Source: Dicyema japonicum (lineage: Eukaryota; Dicyemida; Rhombozoa; Dicyemidae). From it: a stretch of 64,000 nucleotides of DNA. A program made the position numbers and the translations under genes. The number at the start of each line of letters is the position of its first letter. The stretch's first letter is position 1. Positions 13,690-25,295 of this stretch are shown here, piece by piece. The notes beneath the pieces were generated by a model, which saw only the letters and a program-made list of their open reading frames with translations, ran no database searches and was not told where the DNA came from. The stretch spans positions 62,001 to 126,000 of the forward strand of contig RDEW01000059.1 of NCBI GenBank assembly GCA_011109175.1, in the 5' to 3' direction.

Positions 13690-14390
13690 AAAGAATTATC
13701 CAAAATGCTACAGAAAGATTACAAATTAACCTGGACCGACTCAACGCCTGGGTAATGAAGAACGACTCACGATAAATTCCAGAAAGTCGGTCACGTCTCT
13801 GTTCACTTCGGACAAAAGGTTGGGGAAGATGACTGTCAAGTTAAAATTGGACAACGTTGAAATCCCCTTCACCAAATGTCAGAAGATCCTGGCGTGACAC
13901 TGGATACAAACCTATATTTGTCACCACACGTGGCAAACATTGTTCTGAAGTGCGAGAAGAGGATCAATGTATTAAAATGTTTATCTGGAATATGGAAGAC
14001 AGGTACCACTCAGTCTTGATGAACATTTGCAAACAATACATCGAACCATGCTTCTCGTACGAGTGTGCTTCGTGGGGACCTTCATTATCATGGACGAACA
14101 CTAAAAAAATCGAGGACGTTCAAAAGAAGCTTTCAGAATGACGGAGCGGTGGTCTTGTGGGAGACACAGAACCGAACCGACTACTCTGGGAGGCCCTCAT
14201 TAAACAAAACTCCGGCATGCGGGAAGGTGGCTCTGCAAATACAGTCAGCCGCCCAGTACGAGCTTGTGTGGGTACGAGGGAGGAGCACCGGGAAAAAATG
14301 AGGATTTTGGCGGAACGCATCGGGATCACGTGATAGTTAGTTTTGGTTTTACCGTGGTCTTGGATGTTAAATAAATAAATCATGCCGATA
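13690..14390 (+). mobile_element. Jockey-like retrotransposon, polymerase C-terminus and 3' tail
   Basis: The plus strand encodes, in shifting frames, ..INLDRLNAWVMKNDS, KSVTSLFTSDKR, a repeat of the LGVTLDTNLYLSPHV type and LKCLSGIWKTGTT, then KQYIEPCFSYECASWG. This is the region after the palm in jockey-type polymerases. The C-terminus ends with REKMRILAERIGIT and the string gggatcacgtg, followed by an AT-rich tail. Copies of the same 3' region occur at 17270 (-), 42010 (-), 44030 (-), 47280 (+) and 58190 (+). Confidence 0.8.
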
Positions 14391-14504
14391 AATTGCTCTG
14401 TAGTTCATTTGGATAGATTGGTTCCAAGTATCTTTTGATCAAAATTCTATCAAAACTCTTAGTTATTTTTACTCTATTAAAATTTTTTATAAACAACAAC
14501 ATTA

Positions 14505-14680
14505 GAAGAATTAAGATAATATCCAATACCTTTAAACAAGTTTTTTAAACTTTATTGTTCAACTAATCAAGGAAAATCACATTCTACTAAGCATTAGTGA
14601 CCTTATTGATTCTAGAGTCGGTGGATGGAGTGAGAAAATCAGTTATTTTTACAGTGGCTCCTGTGAAAGACTAATAAAAT
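14505..14680 (+). repeat. Dispersed direct repeat, copy A
   Basis: From gaagaattaagataatatcc to the run tggctcctgtgaaagac, this stretch matches 16915-17095 over about 175 bp with scattered substitutions. No coding potential or terminal repeats were seen; probably a fragment of a non-coding mobile element. Confidence 0.65.
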
Positions 14681-15254
14681 GATAAATCTGTAAGTTTGAA
14701 ATGTTTATTTACGAAAAATTCAATAAAAAGCTTATTGAACGTGAATAACAGATGACACGTTAGTATTTTATTCAAAAACTCGAAAAATAAAAAAATTGAC
14801 TTTATTGACCTAAAAATAGGGAAGGATGCACTCCAACTCTGACAAGGAAGTGAGTAAAACCTATTCCTGGTATACCATGGGTTAGTAAAAAATGCTCTCT
14901 CGGTGGATATCCGTCAGAATGTCTGGGCTCTGGATATCATTATTCTGGCATGAATGCTTCAATAATTCAGTTATCCAAGACTGTGTGCTTTAAGTTCAGT
15001 ACAGACTTTAAATCAGACATCCAAGTTGAGATAGAAGGGATTCGAATCTAGACAGTGTGCATTCTATGTCTCTTGAATCAATTAAGAACATGGACAAGAA
15101 GTTATCTCCACCTTGAGAAGACATTAAGTGTACAGGAACTAAGTGATAGTAACCCTCCAACCAATTATAATTTGAATAATCTTGTGGAGTACCTTTGTAA
15201 AGCTTGTAAATAAAGTACATGTATATCATAGTAAAGTAGAAGTTATGGTTGTCA
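14681..15254. other. Intergenic stretch, no supported gene
   Basis: AT-rich. A minus-strand B-box-like sequence (GATTCGAATCC) lies near 15040 but lacks a matching A box at tRNA spacing, so it is not called as a tRNA. No other feature seen. Confidence 0.35.
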
Positions 15255-15530
15255 AAAAATTATGGGTAAATGCCAACCAAATCCATCTTCCAATAATACA
15301 TTACAGACTTGGCTTACCCTGTTCCATTTTCATCACACATCATTCTTAGGTGGAATAGTTATCATAATGGTAATCTTCACCAGTTGAGTTGGTCAGAAAG
15401 AAGGTAGGAAGATTCCTTTCGACAACTGTGTAAGGAAGTCATTAATGGATGATTGTTAATTAACATTGACGTTTGTCTAAAAATTATGTCAATTCAGACA
15501 CCATCATCTTAGTGATGGGAGAAGATAATT
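15255..15530 (-). repeat. SINE-like repeat copy, decayed
   Basis: The body (ccaaatccatcttccaataa, then ggtggaatagttatcataat, then agaaggtaggaagattcct) parallels 21030-21210 in the same order. The other copy ends in a tRNA-like head; here the head is too degraded to recognise. Confidence 0.5.
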
Positions 15531-15750
15531 ATTTGTTAAATTATTCATTCTCGAACATTCTATAAGTATTTGAATAGATTATGAGTTATCGATGGACCAA
15601 TGTTCTTGTAAAATCATTGGCTCGTAATTTCGTGCTTGAAGTAATCATGAATTATATATTTCGTGGAATGGAGGTACTTCACCAGTTCAACCAATTAATA
15701 TAATGGAATCCAATTAAACCACAAAACCATAACTTTATTATAATTAAATG

Positions 15751-16185
15751 TTAGGTTCTAGAATAACAGAGATTAGCAGAAACGCAGGTTTTTCCGTCCG
15801 CAATTCGTTTTATAACAGTTTCTACAAAAGCCATGGATCTCCCAGCTGACTTTACTGTGCTCAATATTTCAATTTCCTTCGCATAACCAACTTTACTGAC
15901 ATAACTAAATTCAAGGGACCACCAAACTTTAAATTAATGTCTACTAGCTTGTACGATTTGTCTGAATAGGAATTTAAAGCCTTTTGAGATATCCAATTCA
16001 CAGCAGTGGCACCAAATCCACCATGCATTGTATCAAATGCATTTAAGTGCTCATTATTTAACTGGAGTACCCCATATGCTGTCCCATCATGACACTTTTG
16101 TAAGTCAAACTAGAATATATTAATTTTTTACATTTCTTAATGTTCTATTAAAATTATGGACTTGACGAATTATAGGTCGAAACAT
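15751..16185 (-). CDS. THEM2/ACOT13-like hotdog-fold acyl-CoA thioesterase
   Basis: A three-exon gene with a complete frame after removal of two introns, one of 22 nt (16110-16131) and one of 23 nt (15905-15927). The product is about 129 residues, close to the 140 of ACOT13. Exon 1 (MFRPIIRQVHNFNRTLRN) is basic with no acidic residue, as in mitochondrial presequences. Exon 2 has the hotdog signature FDTMHGGFGATAV (HGG loop, general base region) and a VDINLNYV strand after splicing; exon 3 has GRSMAFVETVI. Family members hydrolyse medium- to long-chain acyl-CoA. The stop is TAA at 15751. Mitochondrial location is inferred from the leader only. Confidence 0.85.
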
Positions 16186-16914
16186 TTTATTTTAATAATT
16201 TTAAATATATATTTTAGAATTATTTATTTTATTTTTTGATAACTGGATTTAATGGGATTGATGAGTGATGTCGTCATACCTCACTGTAGAACCTGATTGT
16301 CTATAAAGCCAAAAGAAAGAAGTTGCCTTCACCACTTACAATAACTGTTATTTACTTATACATGTGAGGTTATAAGTTCTATGGTTCTCGTGAAAGTGCT
16401 ACCATTATTATCTGGGTTAGTTTTGTGAAGAATGTTATAAATTTCTTGCTCTATCTTTAGGAGAAAATAACCTCCATTCTGCGTCAGTTAATATAATAAT
16501 TAGTACACGTTTAGTGCGGTTTTATGCTTTTCAACAGCGTGATGTCGCCCAGAGAACACCTAATTCACTCAATCGGGAGACAATCCCTTAAGCGAAGCGT
16601 TCATTGCTCGGCTGTTTCCTGTAAAATCAATAATTTAATATCTGTGAGCCAAAGACAACAACTAGAAGCAAATATATATTATTTAACATCCAAGATTACG
16701 GTTAATCAAACTAATTATCAGTGATCCCTATTCGTTCTATTAGTGACCTCATCTGAAATATGTGGCCACATTCCTGCATTGTGTAGTCTAGTCTCAACAG
16801 TTGTGAAAACATATTATATCGATATCCTTGTTCAGTTTTATAATAATTAGTAAAACTCAAAAAGTTTCTGTCAAGTTACCTATGCATAAATTTTTTACAC
16901 TTTTCGGGAAGAGT
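16186..16914. other. Intergenic stretch with doubtful small frames
   Basis: A frame starting at the ATG of 16381 and one at 16524-16724 (66 codons) overlap in different frames. A possible 45-nt intron follows LPLLSG, but no consistent spliced product or known motif emerged. Confidence 0.3.
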
Positions 16915-17095
16915 AGGGAGAAGTAAGATGATATCCAATACCATCAAACAAGCCTTGTAAGTCATTACTGTTAAACTTAGTAAGGACAATAAGATTCCAC
17001 TAAGCCTTAGTTACCTTATTGATCCAAGAGTAGATGGAACAAGAAAATCAGACATTTTACAATGGCACCTGTGAAATTGTAGTAAAATGACAAAA
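16915..17095 (+). repeat. Dispersed direct repeat, copy B
   Basis: Same unit and orientation as 14505-14680, about 2.4 kb away (gaagtaagatgatatccaat to tggcacctgtgaaattg). The two copies bracket the SINE-like repeat and the thioesterase gene. Confidence 0.65.
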
Positions 17096-17259
17096 TGTGA
17101 TTATTGTGAAGGCACCTCTTTGTGCACGGGAGAAAAGAGAGAATATAGATCGGTTACGCTAAAGTCCTATGAGGAGCTATGAGTAGCCTTTAACGATTGA
17201 GTAATATTTAGCCAATAATATATCTCCTTATTTATTTTACTAAGACCAAGAATCACCGA

Positions 17260-17400
17260 CAAAATAAAAGAGAGTGGGGGCCGTCAGGTGATCCCGGCCT
17301 CCTTAAGCAGCCGTCTCATCCTTTCTCGATGCTACTCCCGAGATCCGACATACTTCCTGTATGGACGAATCACTTTTCGGAAGTTTTGAAATTTCAACTC
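17260..17400 (-). mobile_element. Jockey-like 3' end remnant
   Basis: The minus strand reads HRERMRRLLKEAGIT then stop, matching REKMRILAERIGIT at the end of the 13690 copy, and then the same AT-rich tail (cttggtcttagtaaaataaa). Only the last codons and tail remain. Confidence 0.6.
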
Positions 17401-17528
17401 CTCGAGTTTAAATATATTTTCATATCTCCTTGGAGTTTAAAATATATTTTCATGTTAGTCTTGTATGAATTATTGTTTTATTTATTATTTTAAATTATAT
17501 AACAAATAAACATATAATAGATTAATAA

Positions 17529-19012
17529 ATGCCGATAATTAATGCACCGATTAGTAATGGGAAAAATAAATGGACTTTATGTTTTTTTCTTGGTTCAATT
17601 GTCGTTTACATGTCCCGATCTGTTGTCCCCCTATCAATGCCCCTCATAGTGGAGGACCTACAGTGGAATAAATTCCAAGCGGTTTTTTTTATTATTATTT
17701 ATAGTCTCTGGCTATGGCATCATTCTTTTTGGGTTATTCTGTTTCCCAATATTTTGGGGGGAAATTTGCCGATGAATACAAAAGTGAAGTTATTATCTTC
17801 TTTTCGAGTTTTTCGTGGATTATTTGTTTATTCGCCACTTCCGCGTGTCGGCTCTTTTTTTCTACTGAAAGTTACATTTTCGACTCGTTTGTCATCTTTA
17901 GAATGATGACGGGGTTATTTCAGGGTTTCTTGTTTTTGATTCCTCAGGGGTATTCTTTCCTTCAATAAGCAGTTTTGTCTCAAAGAATATAGAGTTTTCA
18001 AGTCGTCCATTTACATTTGTTACAATCTCTTCTGGTAGTTATTTAGGGTTTTTGTATTTTTAATCAAACAGAAATTTCCTAGTTTCCTTACTGAGCTCAC
18101 AGGCTGATAAATCGACCTGGCCTTCATTCATATGTGTCGTGGGTTTTATTTCACATAATACCAAAGGTTTATTGGCCATGATGTGGCTATTCCTTCTTTA
18201 CTTGCTGATTGGTAATGGGTTAACATTGGAATGACCGTGGGGAGTTTAACAACAAGAATATACGGACATTCGATCTGATTACACTATTCAGAACCTCAGC
18301 TTTCAAGTATTATTTATAATAAACAGAGCTCTGATTTATTCCCACTATTCAGCCAATAACTGCATATATGTCGTCATTTCATGGGTGCCCATGTATATTA
18401 GTACCATGTTCAAAAGAGATGATGTATTTTCTAACCAATATTATAGAATTGGATATTTTACTCCCTTCCATGGTTTTTATGCTTCCCAATCTCACTGGGT
18501 CTCCCATTCATAAACAATTTGTTGACTCGTAAAGGTTTGACTCTTTGGGTTGATCCCAGGGTACTCTGTTACTTTCATAAGGAAGTTCTTTCAGGTGAGG
18601 GATCGTAGTATTATTCCGTAGGGGTCTGGTCTGTTGGGACAGGGTATTTTCCTAATTCTCTTTTGTTGTTCTACCAACTACAACCAAGCCCTCTTCTTTG
18701 CGGTCTTTATTTTGATATTTTCCACGTTTCATTTAATCGGGTCTTCCATAAATCCAATGGACATTGCTCCCAACTACTCTGGAGCAGTTTATGGTAACAA
18801 ATTGATATTTTATAATGTAGGAATCATTAATATTTTTAGTGCTTTATCTGGTTAGTATTATTGTGACTTTAGGTTTTTTTGGTGTTTACATTTCTGGACT
18901 TATTTTATCATATACTGATAATTGGAAGATTATGTTCATCACAAACGCTTCTCTTTGCATTTCCTCAGGAATTTTATATATTTGTTATGGCAGTGCCTCT
19001 CAGATTATTTGA
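17529..19012 (+). CDS. SLC17-family anion/nucleotide transporter (VNUT/SLC17A9-like), multi-exon
   Basis: A major facilitator membrane protein of the SLC17 group, which moves organic anions and, for SLC17A9, ATP into vesicles. After MSRSVVPLSMPLIVEDLQWN (first helix), a 23-nt intron (17682-17704) joins to SFFLGYSVSQYFGGKFAD, the motif between helices 2 and 3. A further intron gives RMMTGLFQGVFFPSISSFVS, as in SLC17A9. Later come ISWVPMYI, then GSGLLGQGIFL and SINPMDIAPNYSGAVYG, the conserved segment before the last helices. The final exon (FFGVYISGLIL) ends in TGA at 19010. Introns of 22-27 nt occur throughout; the stretch 18250-18560 is not fully resolved. The exact substrate cannot be read from sequence. 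Confidence 0.87.
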
Positions 19013-20989
19013 ATGTTTTTTATTAGTCGATATTTTACAATATCTACTTTTCTTGCTTTCTCAAATTATTAACCTTTTACTAACCACGTCGACACTAGGC
19101 AAGCAAACAAATCCATAACTAATTTCCAGCAAGGATGATATCGCAAACGAGAAATTTCCATTCTGATGCCCCTCGGAAGAAACAGTTCTGAAGGACTAAT
19201 CTCAGGAGGTCTAAGCTCAGTATCTTGTTTTTTTCAAAGGATTGTATAGTATGCGCAGTCAAAGTCATGTATACTTTTGGTTCAGGTTTTGTCTTTTGCC
19301 AGACCTGAGTGTTCTTTGGAATTCAAGTAATGTCAAAATTAGGCGATTTGGGTCAAGCGATTTGGATCAAGCGATTTTCAGATATTGTATGCTCTTCGTT
19401 TCAATGTGATCACCCAAAGTCAGGATTTTCGACTCCCAGTATAAGTGCCCAACGGGGGATGATTTTAAACAGCCCATACAGCTCACAACGCTGAATTTAG
19501 GATCTGTTGCAGCTTTTGTAGGATGGAGAGTGATATGTATGGAGCTCGGCTTGGGAGAAGCATAATTCAGTATCGTCATGATGAATTGTATGGAGGGTTA
19601 GAGACTCCATTTGTTGCAGTTCGAGTGACCAGCTACTGCTCTAAGGATATTTGATGCAAAGTTGTTCAACGAACTCAATATGACTCAAATGAAAATATGG
19701 TCTTGTCACAAATTTGTAATTTAAGTAACAATAATTTTTACTGATTGGGCAGTGCAATCAACTCAAAAAAATATAAGTTTATTCTAATTTGAATCTTAGA
19801 CATTTTAATCGTCATACAGTTTGTGATTGAATCATTTCTGTATTCGAAAATGATTTCTTGAGGAATAGTTAAGTCTTTATTGAATGTTCTATTTTGGCAA
19901 CCAAAAATATTTAAGGCAATATCTTAAACCCGACTGTCCTAGTTAATGAATATAATCGTCACAAAATGATGATGAACTCAGAAATTATTCCCATCTTGTA
20001 AGAGTTATCGACCTTCCAATATACCTCTTCTATCATCACCAAATTTATTCCAATGCTCTATCTTGACTCATCCCATTGTTCAATAGCACATCATTAAATA
20101 TAATTTTATAAATTGAAAACCATCCCACGTTAATAAAATTTTGATATTTTTCATGAGTAAAACTTGGTTATCCACATTAGCTTGTATGTACCTCGATGAC
20201 ACTCATGTGGTTAAATAACTTAATTCTCCAGACTCATAATTGTATAGAATTTTTTAACTTAATAACCAAATTAGGACATAAATAATCAATAAGTCCAATT
20301 AAGTAATTATATTTTCTTATTTCCCAACCTCCTTCGCTTGGAGCCACTACCCAGCTCGTCTAGCTACTGTTCATTCGAGCATTTTGGTCCCATGAGCGAG
20401 TTCAGATCTTCCTCTTTTCGTTCAAAAGACTTTCGTTGGAAGTATCGATTAACTTAACCAACATCACTCTCTCGAAAATACAGTCATTCTCCACATACTT
20501 TCAAGAGTCCTTTTGACCGTGACAGATTGAATATATACCCTTGAGAGTATACACCCAAAACATCCATATAATCTATAGTATTTACTTAACACAATGGAAA
20601 TAATCCTAACTTTGCGCTGTATATTCGAGACAACTCTCCAACGAGGAAGTCGTATTTGTGGAGTTTTCTATCTCAATACCTTCAACCTCTAAAGTGATTC
20701 CAACCTCTTTTAGAGCAATCTCATTTGTTATTTATCCAAAAAATGTCAGATTAATTATATTGTAATTTAGCATCAGTCAATAGTGTCAATTACATGTAGA
20801 GAATGAAAAAAGCTTTTGTAATTGACCGAGATATAGTGCTCTTTAGTTATTCTCCAGTTTGTGGGCAGATTGTACAGACTGGGAGCTACAATTATAACCA
20901 ACAAACCCACATTATCTATCTTATCAAGAACTATTTATTAGTTTGTCTGGTAGTAGTTACGGGACTAATTAATACAAACAGTCATAACT
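19013..20989. other. Long intergenic stretch, no recognisable gene
   Basis: AT-rich. The frames at 18879-19118, 19309-19494 (+) and 19367-19579 (-) lack motifs; the first is a shadow of the SLC17 last exon. 20330-20560 is slightly richer in GC and could be old transposon sequence. Nothing else seen. Confidence 0.35.
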
Positions 20990-21350
20990 AACTAATCCAA
21001 GGAAGAATATCTGCTTTTGCCGACCAAATCTATCTTCCAATACTTCATTGCAGGCTTCCGCTTCCAAAGAGAGGTGAGGAAGTAGGTCCGCCCTCTTTCA
21101 TTTTTGTCCTACGTCCTACCGACGCGGACATCATTCTTTGGCGGAATAGTTTTCATAATGCAATCTTCATCTAGAGGATTTGTCAGGGAGAAAGGTAGAA
21201 AAGTCCTTTTTAACTACTGTGTGTGCCAGAAGGACTCGTCGCCTCACGGGTGGGATCTGTTTGACAAGAATTGACCTTTGCTGAAAACTCCATCTTTCGA
21301 ATTTGAACCCACGACCATCAGATCCGATGTCATCAGACGTTAAGTCCATA
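20990..21350 (-). repeat. tRNA-derived SINE-like repeat
   Basis: On the minus strand the unit begins with a tRNA-like head: TTAACGTCTGATGACATC and a B-box-type GGGTTCAAATTC at 21299-21310. A unique body follows and is shared with 15255-15530. The A box is poor, so this is a degenerate copy. No poly-A or flanking duplication was clear. Confidence 0.5.
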
Positions 21351-21477
21351 ATTCAATTAAAAAGCGAATAAAAAAATCAACAAGGACGTGATCAAATATT
21401 AAAATTATAATAATTCTGATATAATGTTAAGTTATAAATGTATATTAAAAAATAAAATTTAAATCATTTTGTACGCA

Positions 21478-21686
21478 ATGCTTTTACTTGCATTTCTGTT
21501 TCACAGTGCAATATTTGCTGTATTTGTTATTAAATATGATAGAATGATGCTGCGGATGAGTCCCATCCTTTCATTGTGCTCGGCATCACAATTGCTTTCA
21601 TGTCTCCCTTTGTGATGATTATTATTTACCTTGTAAACAAGAGATTTTCTGAAGATTTTACAGTATTGCGTATTTTTATTGCATAA
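21478..21686 (+). CDS. Small single-pass membrane protein, two exons, unknown function
   Basis: Removing a 23-nt GT-AG intron (21520-21542) joins two frames into a 61-residue protein. Exon 1 (MLLLAFLFHSAIFA) looks like a signal peptide. Exon 2 starts NDAADESHPF, followed by a hydrophobic segment of about 22 residues (FIVLGITIAFMSPFVMIIIY) and a basic tail KRFSEDF. It ends in TAA at 21684. Intron size and clean frame are the main evidence that it is real. I do not recognise the family; it may be a subunit of a membrane complex. Confidence 0.5.
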
Positions 21687-23669
21687 ACCCGACGAGACTA
21701 GAGTGGAGAGTAAAGTGGAGACAAACTCAGAGCCAACTCAGAGAAGACGGGCTCCCAGAATGGATTAATTTCTTTCATTTAATTTACTTCATTTTATTAT
21801 AGAATATACGTAAATTATGTTGGCTACTAATAATGTAGTAAACGCCCTCATTTTCTTATGTATCCCTCATCCCCTGTGAATGGGGAAATGACGGACTCCT
21901 AGATTAAAAGCACTCCCGAAAAATCATAAACTACTTAAGTTTTCCTTATACGACGTTCAGTATCCTACTGCACATCCTCACATTAATGCGTAGTAATTCT
22001 GTCTGAGACGGACTACACCGGGATATAAGATCATACATTGGATTACAAATCGACTGGCTGTTGGGAAGATAATCCGGCAGTAATTTCTAATGTTCATTTG
22101 CCTACTATTTTCGACTAATTTAGGCAACATATGGATTGCATTGTTCCAGGTCTCGTGCGAACTTAAGTTATTTATACATAGGATTGAGGTATTTAGGGTG
22201 CCAAGAGAGAACGGGCTAGTAGATATTCAACGTGAAAAGACATTTGTGCGAGAGGCACCTCATCAGCTCAACCAGAAACACTACATGTTTTCATTCTTGC
22301 TAAATGAACGTAATTTGTCGTTCTCTTTTCCTTTGGCATGAAACCCTAATCAACTTGATTGTCTTTCTCGAAGATACCAAAATAAGAACTAACTTATTAA
22401 TTATCCAAGTGGAGAACTATAAGTATCTATTTCTCCCAAACGAGTTGTGAATACACTGGGACCTCCCCAAAGTAGAAGGTAAGGTTGTAAGTTTAAACCG
22501 ACATGTATGCCACTTGCAAAGGGATAACATTGTTAAAGTCAGTATCCCTAAAAATCGGGATAAATCTAGAGAACTCATACATTTTAAGGAACACCAAAAT
22601 AAGTGTTTGTTTTCGACCATTATCTCCTTTTCTACTCTAGCCAGCCGTCAGACACTGGGGAATGTAACGATATCATCACTACTTATATCAATACAATTCT
22701 GGCATTACGAGATCAGGATACGCGACGGGATAGAATTTGGTCTAAGGAATACCAACTATCTCTCTTTTCAAATCATAAAAAAGACTAGGAATGTGAATGA
22801 TCGTGTCAAACGATACCAAAATCCCTCTTCAACAAATTCCATAAAACCTTGAGGGTAAACTTTTACATGCACATGTGTTACAAGTGGTAGGTCAAAAATG
22901 TGTTGATAAAACGCGAGAAAACTAACATATTGAAAAACCTCTAAAAACAGGGGATGATGGGGAACCATTATACAAGCAATCATGCATTCCTCTCATGGAC
23001 ATAGTGGGGACTAGCCATATTATGGACAAATGCCGATGACATCACATATTTGAAAAATCGAATCACTGTAGAGTAATCATTGCTACAGAATACTCTGGAA
23101 ACTGTAATTCGTATGTGGGTGCCCGTTACTCGGTGACCGGGTTTTTGTGATATCAAGGTAAGAACACCGGGCCATGTTGAGGGCTCTGCAGGGAGGGACG
23201 CATCAAATCCACATAGTTATCTTGTTATAGTATTCATATGTTTATGATTCTATTCTTGTCTTCTTCAATCTTTATTGAGTGTCATGTGGTCTACCTGTCC
23301 GAGTATGCTAGTGTCGGCTGGCTCCTCCCTACTCCATTGGAGTGGGTTCCATAGCGGCGGATATGGATGAATATGCTGAAAGGAGGCGTCTCACTCTGAC
23401 TATGAACCGAAATCACTTAGTTGAGGACTTTCTCATTAACATAATGGTAAAAAGGATAGTCACAAGCCAGATCCTAAACTACATTAACGGATAGTGCATA
23501 GCTCGGAAAGTCTGAACACGACTGAGTGTGGGATCTTGAAGAATGCTAATAAATAAAGAGAATGAGACGAGCTTTTATGCTCAAAGATCATATACGAGAT
23601 AAAACCTGAGCTTTACCTGCATCGTCTGGCTTGTGCATGGCTCAGAGCATTACATGCACCTCACTTGGT
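21687..23669. other. Long intergenic stretch, no supported gene
   Basis: Frames of 83 codons (22090-22341, +) and 112 codons (22514-22852, +) have ATG starts but no motif or intron-like continuation. 23120-23400 is less AT-rich and may be transposon debris. Nothing firm. Confidence 0.35.
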
Positions 23670-24260
23670 ACACTATTGAATGACGACGCGACGATGATTT
23701 GAGCTTCTGTCGCCTCGGAATGGATGTTTGCACGATCCATCGCTGTAGATATTAAGGAATGGTCGACGTGAAAGGTCTTCACGCTCTTTCCTGCTGGAGG
23801 AGTGCTGGAAGTCAAAGATACACGGAGTTATTGCTTGGGAACTTGAAGCGGCCAGATTTCCAGTCTCGGACACGCCCTAGCCAACCAAAGACTCTCTTCC
23901 CATGAAAGCGGTAGATACTTTTCCTGGGACGCCACCTGTGTTGATAGCCTCTCCCCTCCAACCTTATTATGACAGCAATTAACCCAGGCTCTGCTTCAGA
24001 GAAGGCTGAGACCCTAGGGATGCAGAAATACGCATGTCTCTGTGGACAGTTCATTTTTAAACCAGTCGCCGTGGAAACGTCAGGAATCATAGGAAGAAGA
24101 TCACTGATCCTGTTAAACAGAATCGGATCACTCATCTCGAAGGAAAAAAATGATAGGATAGAAGGGAGATGACTAATTGAGCACATTTCCTCGCACATCG
24201 TCAGGGGAAATGCGTTCTCAATTATGAGAGCAGCCAGTAGTTGTTAATGTTAGTTTTTGT
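23670..24260 (-). mobile_element. Repeated 5' module of a non-LTR family, minus strand
   Basis: The 128-codon frame 23812-24198 (MNCPQRHAYFC, RVSAFSEAEPGL, IYRFHGKRVFG) is repeated on the plus strand at 55687-55881. Homology continues past the frame end (ccagcactcctc, cgtcgaccatt). Its upstream part (about 24100-24260) matches 1430-1600, the 5' side of the element at the window start. No polymerase follows here, so the copy is 3' truncated or a solo module. Confidence 0.6.
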
Positions 24261-24660
24261 ATCAAACCGTTTTTATTAAGTGCTAATAACTAATAAACAA
24301 AATCGATTTGACGATGATTGCTCAGAGAAAATAAGTTTCGTTGTTACCCACGACTGACATTCCATATTTTCTAAAATTCAATTTATCGGTTAATAATCGC
24401 GCAGAACGATCTTTAATTTTCATTAAAAATGTAACCCACTAAACACACACGTTCTATGCGATCATGTCTGCATTATTATCACACAAAGCATGAGCCAAAG
24501 TCAAATATAGTCAACACTAAGGAGGATATTCATTAATTTAATGGTCCACTCTAGAGAAGACATGAGGTACAATATGAGTATATAAATATATTAAATTTTG
24601 TATTAATAAATTTAAAAATAATTTTATAAAAGAATTAAAATTTAGATAATCATACTAAAA
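24261..24660. other. AT-rich stretch upstream of the 24661 gene
   Basis: Very AT-rich from 24540 on. It probably contains the promoter of the next gene; no specific site could be identified. Confidence 0.3.
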
Positions 24661-25295
24661 ATGCCAGAACCAGGTATTATTCGTTTAATAATTCTAGTTG
24701 CTAAGAATCACAAGTCGTTCAATCTAAAATCCCGTATTATAAAGAAATTGCTGAGTAAAATGACAAATCGGTTGACTCTACAATACTTGGATACCCAAGT
24801 GTTTGACTTGTTCACTTCCCTCTCAGATCTCATTTCCGCGTATTTAGAAAGTCCCGTATTGGGGGAGAAAATTACAATCAATTTTATCAGAGTTATGTTG
24901 AAGCTAAATTACTTCACCAGTCAAGACACGATAACGAGTGTCGACCAGGACGACATGGAAATAATGGAAGCATGTATTCAATCCCTGATATCAATATCTG
25001 TCACCTCCTTGGAAGAGAGGAGACCCAATCCTGAAATACCTCATCATATGGCCACTGTATACGACTCTCTAAGTCGGATAGTTTGCAGACATTTGAGTTC
25101 CAAAAGTATTGAAATAGTCCTACGATTCTACAATATTGTCTCTAATAATCACTTTATTGAGTCATGCTATGATGAGTCAAGGTTACTACACAAATTTACT
25201 TTATTTATTGATTCTCTTACGGATGTCATTATTCTATGAAATAATAGTTATTCAGAATTTACTTAACATTAGAGCCTATTGAACTCATCCACTGA
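24661..25295 (+). CDS. Helical protein of unknown function, two exons
   Basis: A long frame from the ATG at 24661 runs to LTD at 25224, where a 23-nt GT-AG intron (25225-25247) joins to LFRIYLTLEPIELIH and a TGA at 25293. The product is about 203 residues, leucine- and isoleucine-rich with short polar turns, which suggests stacked helices such as a HEAT/ARM-type fold. No motif identifies a family. The exact match of the intron to the local 23-nt size supports a real gene. Additional upstream exons cannot be excluded. Confidence 0.6.

Noticed and set aside
15030-15060. tRNA gene on the minus strand
   Set aside because: Only a B-box-like string; no A box at the right distance and no cloverleaf.
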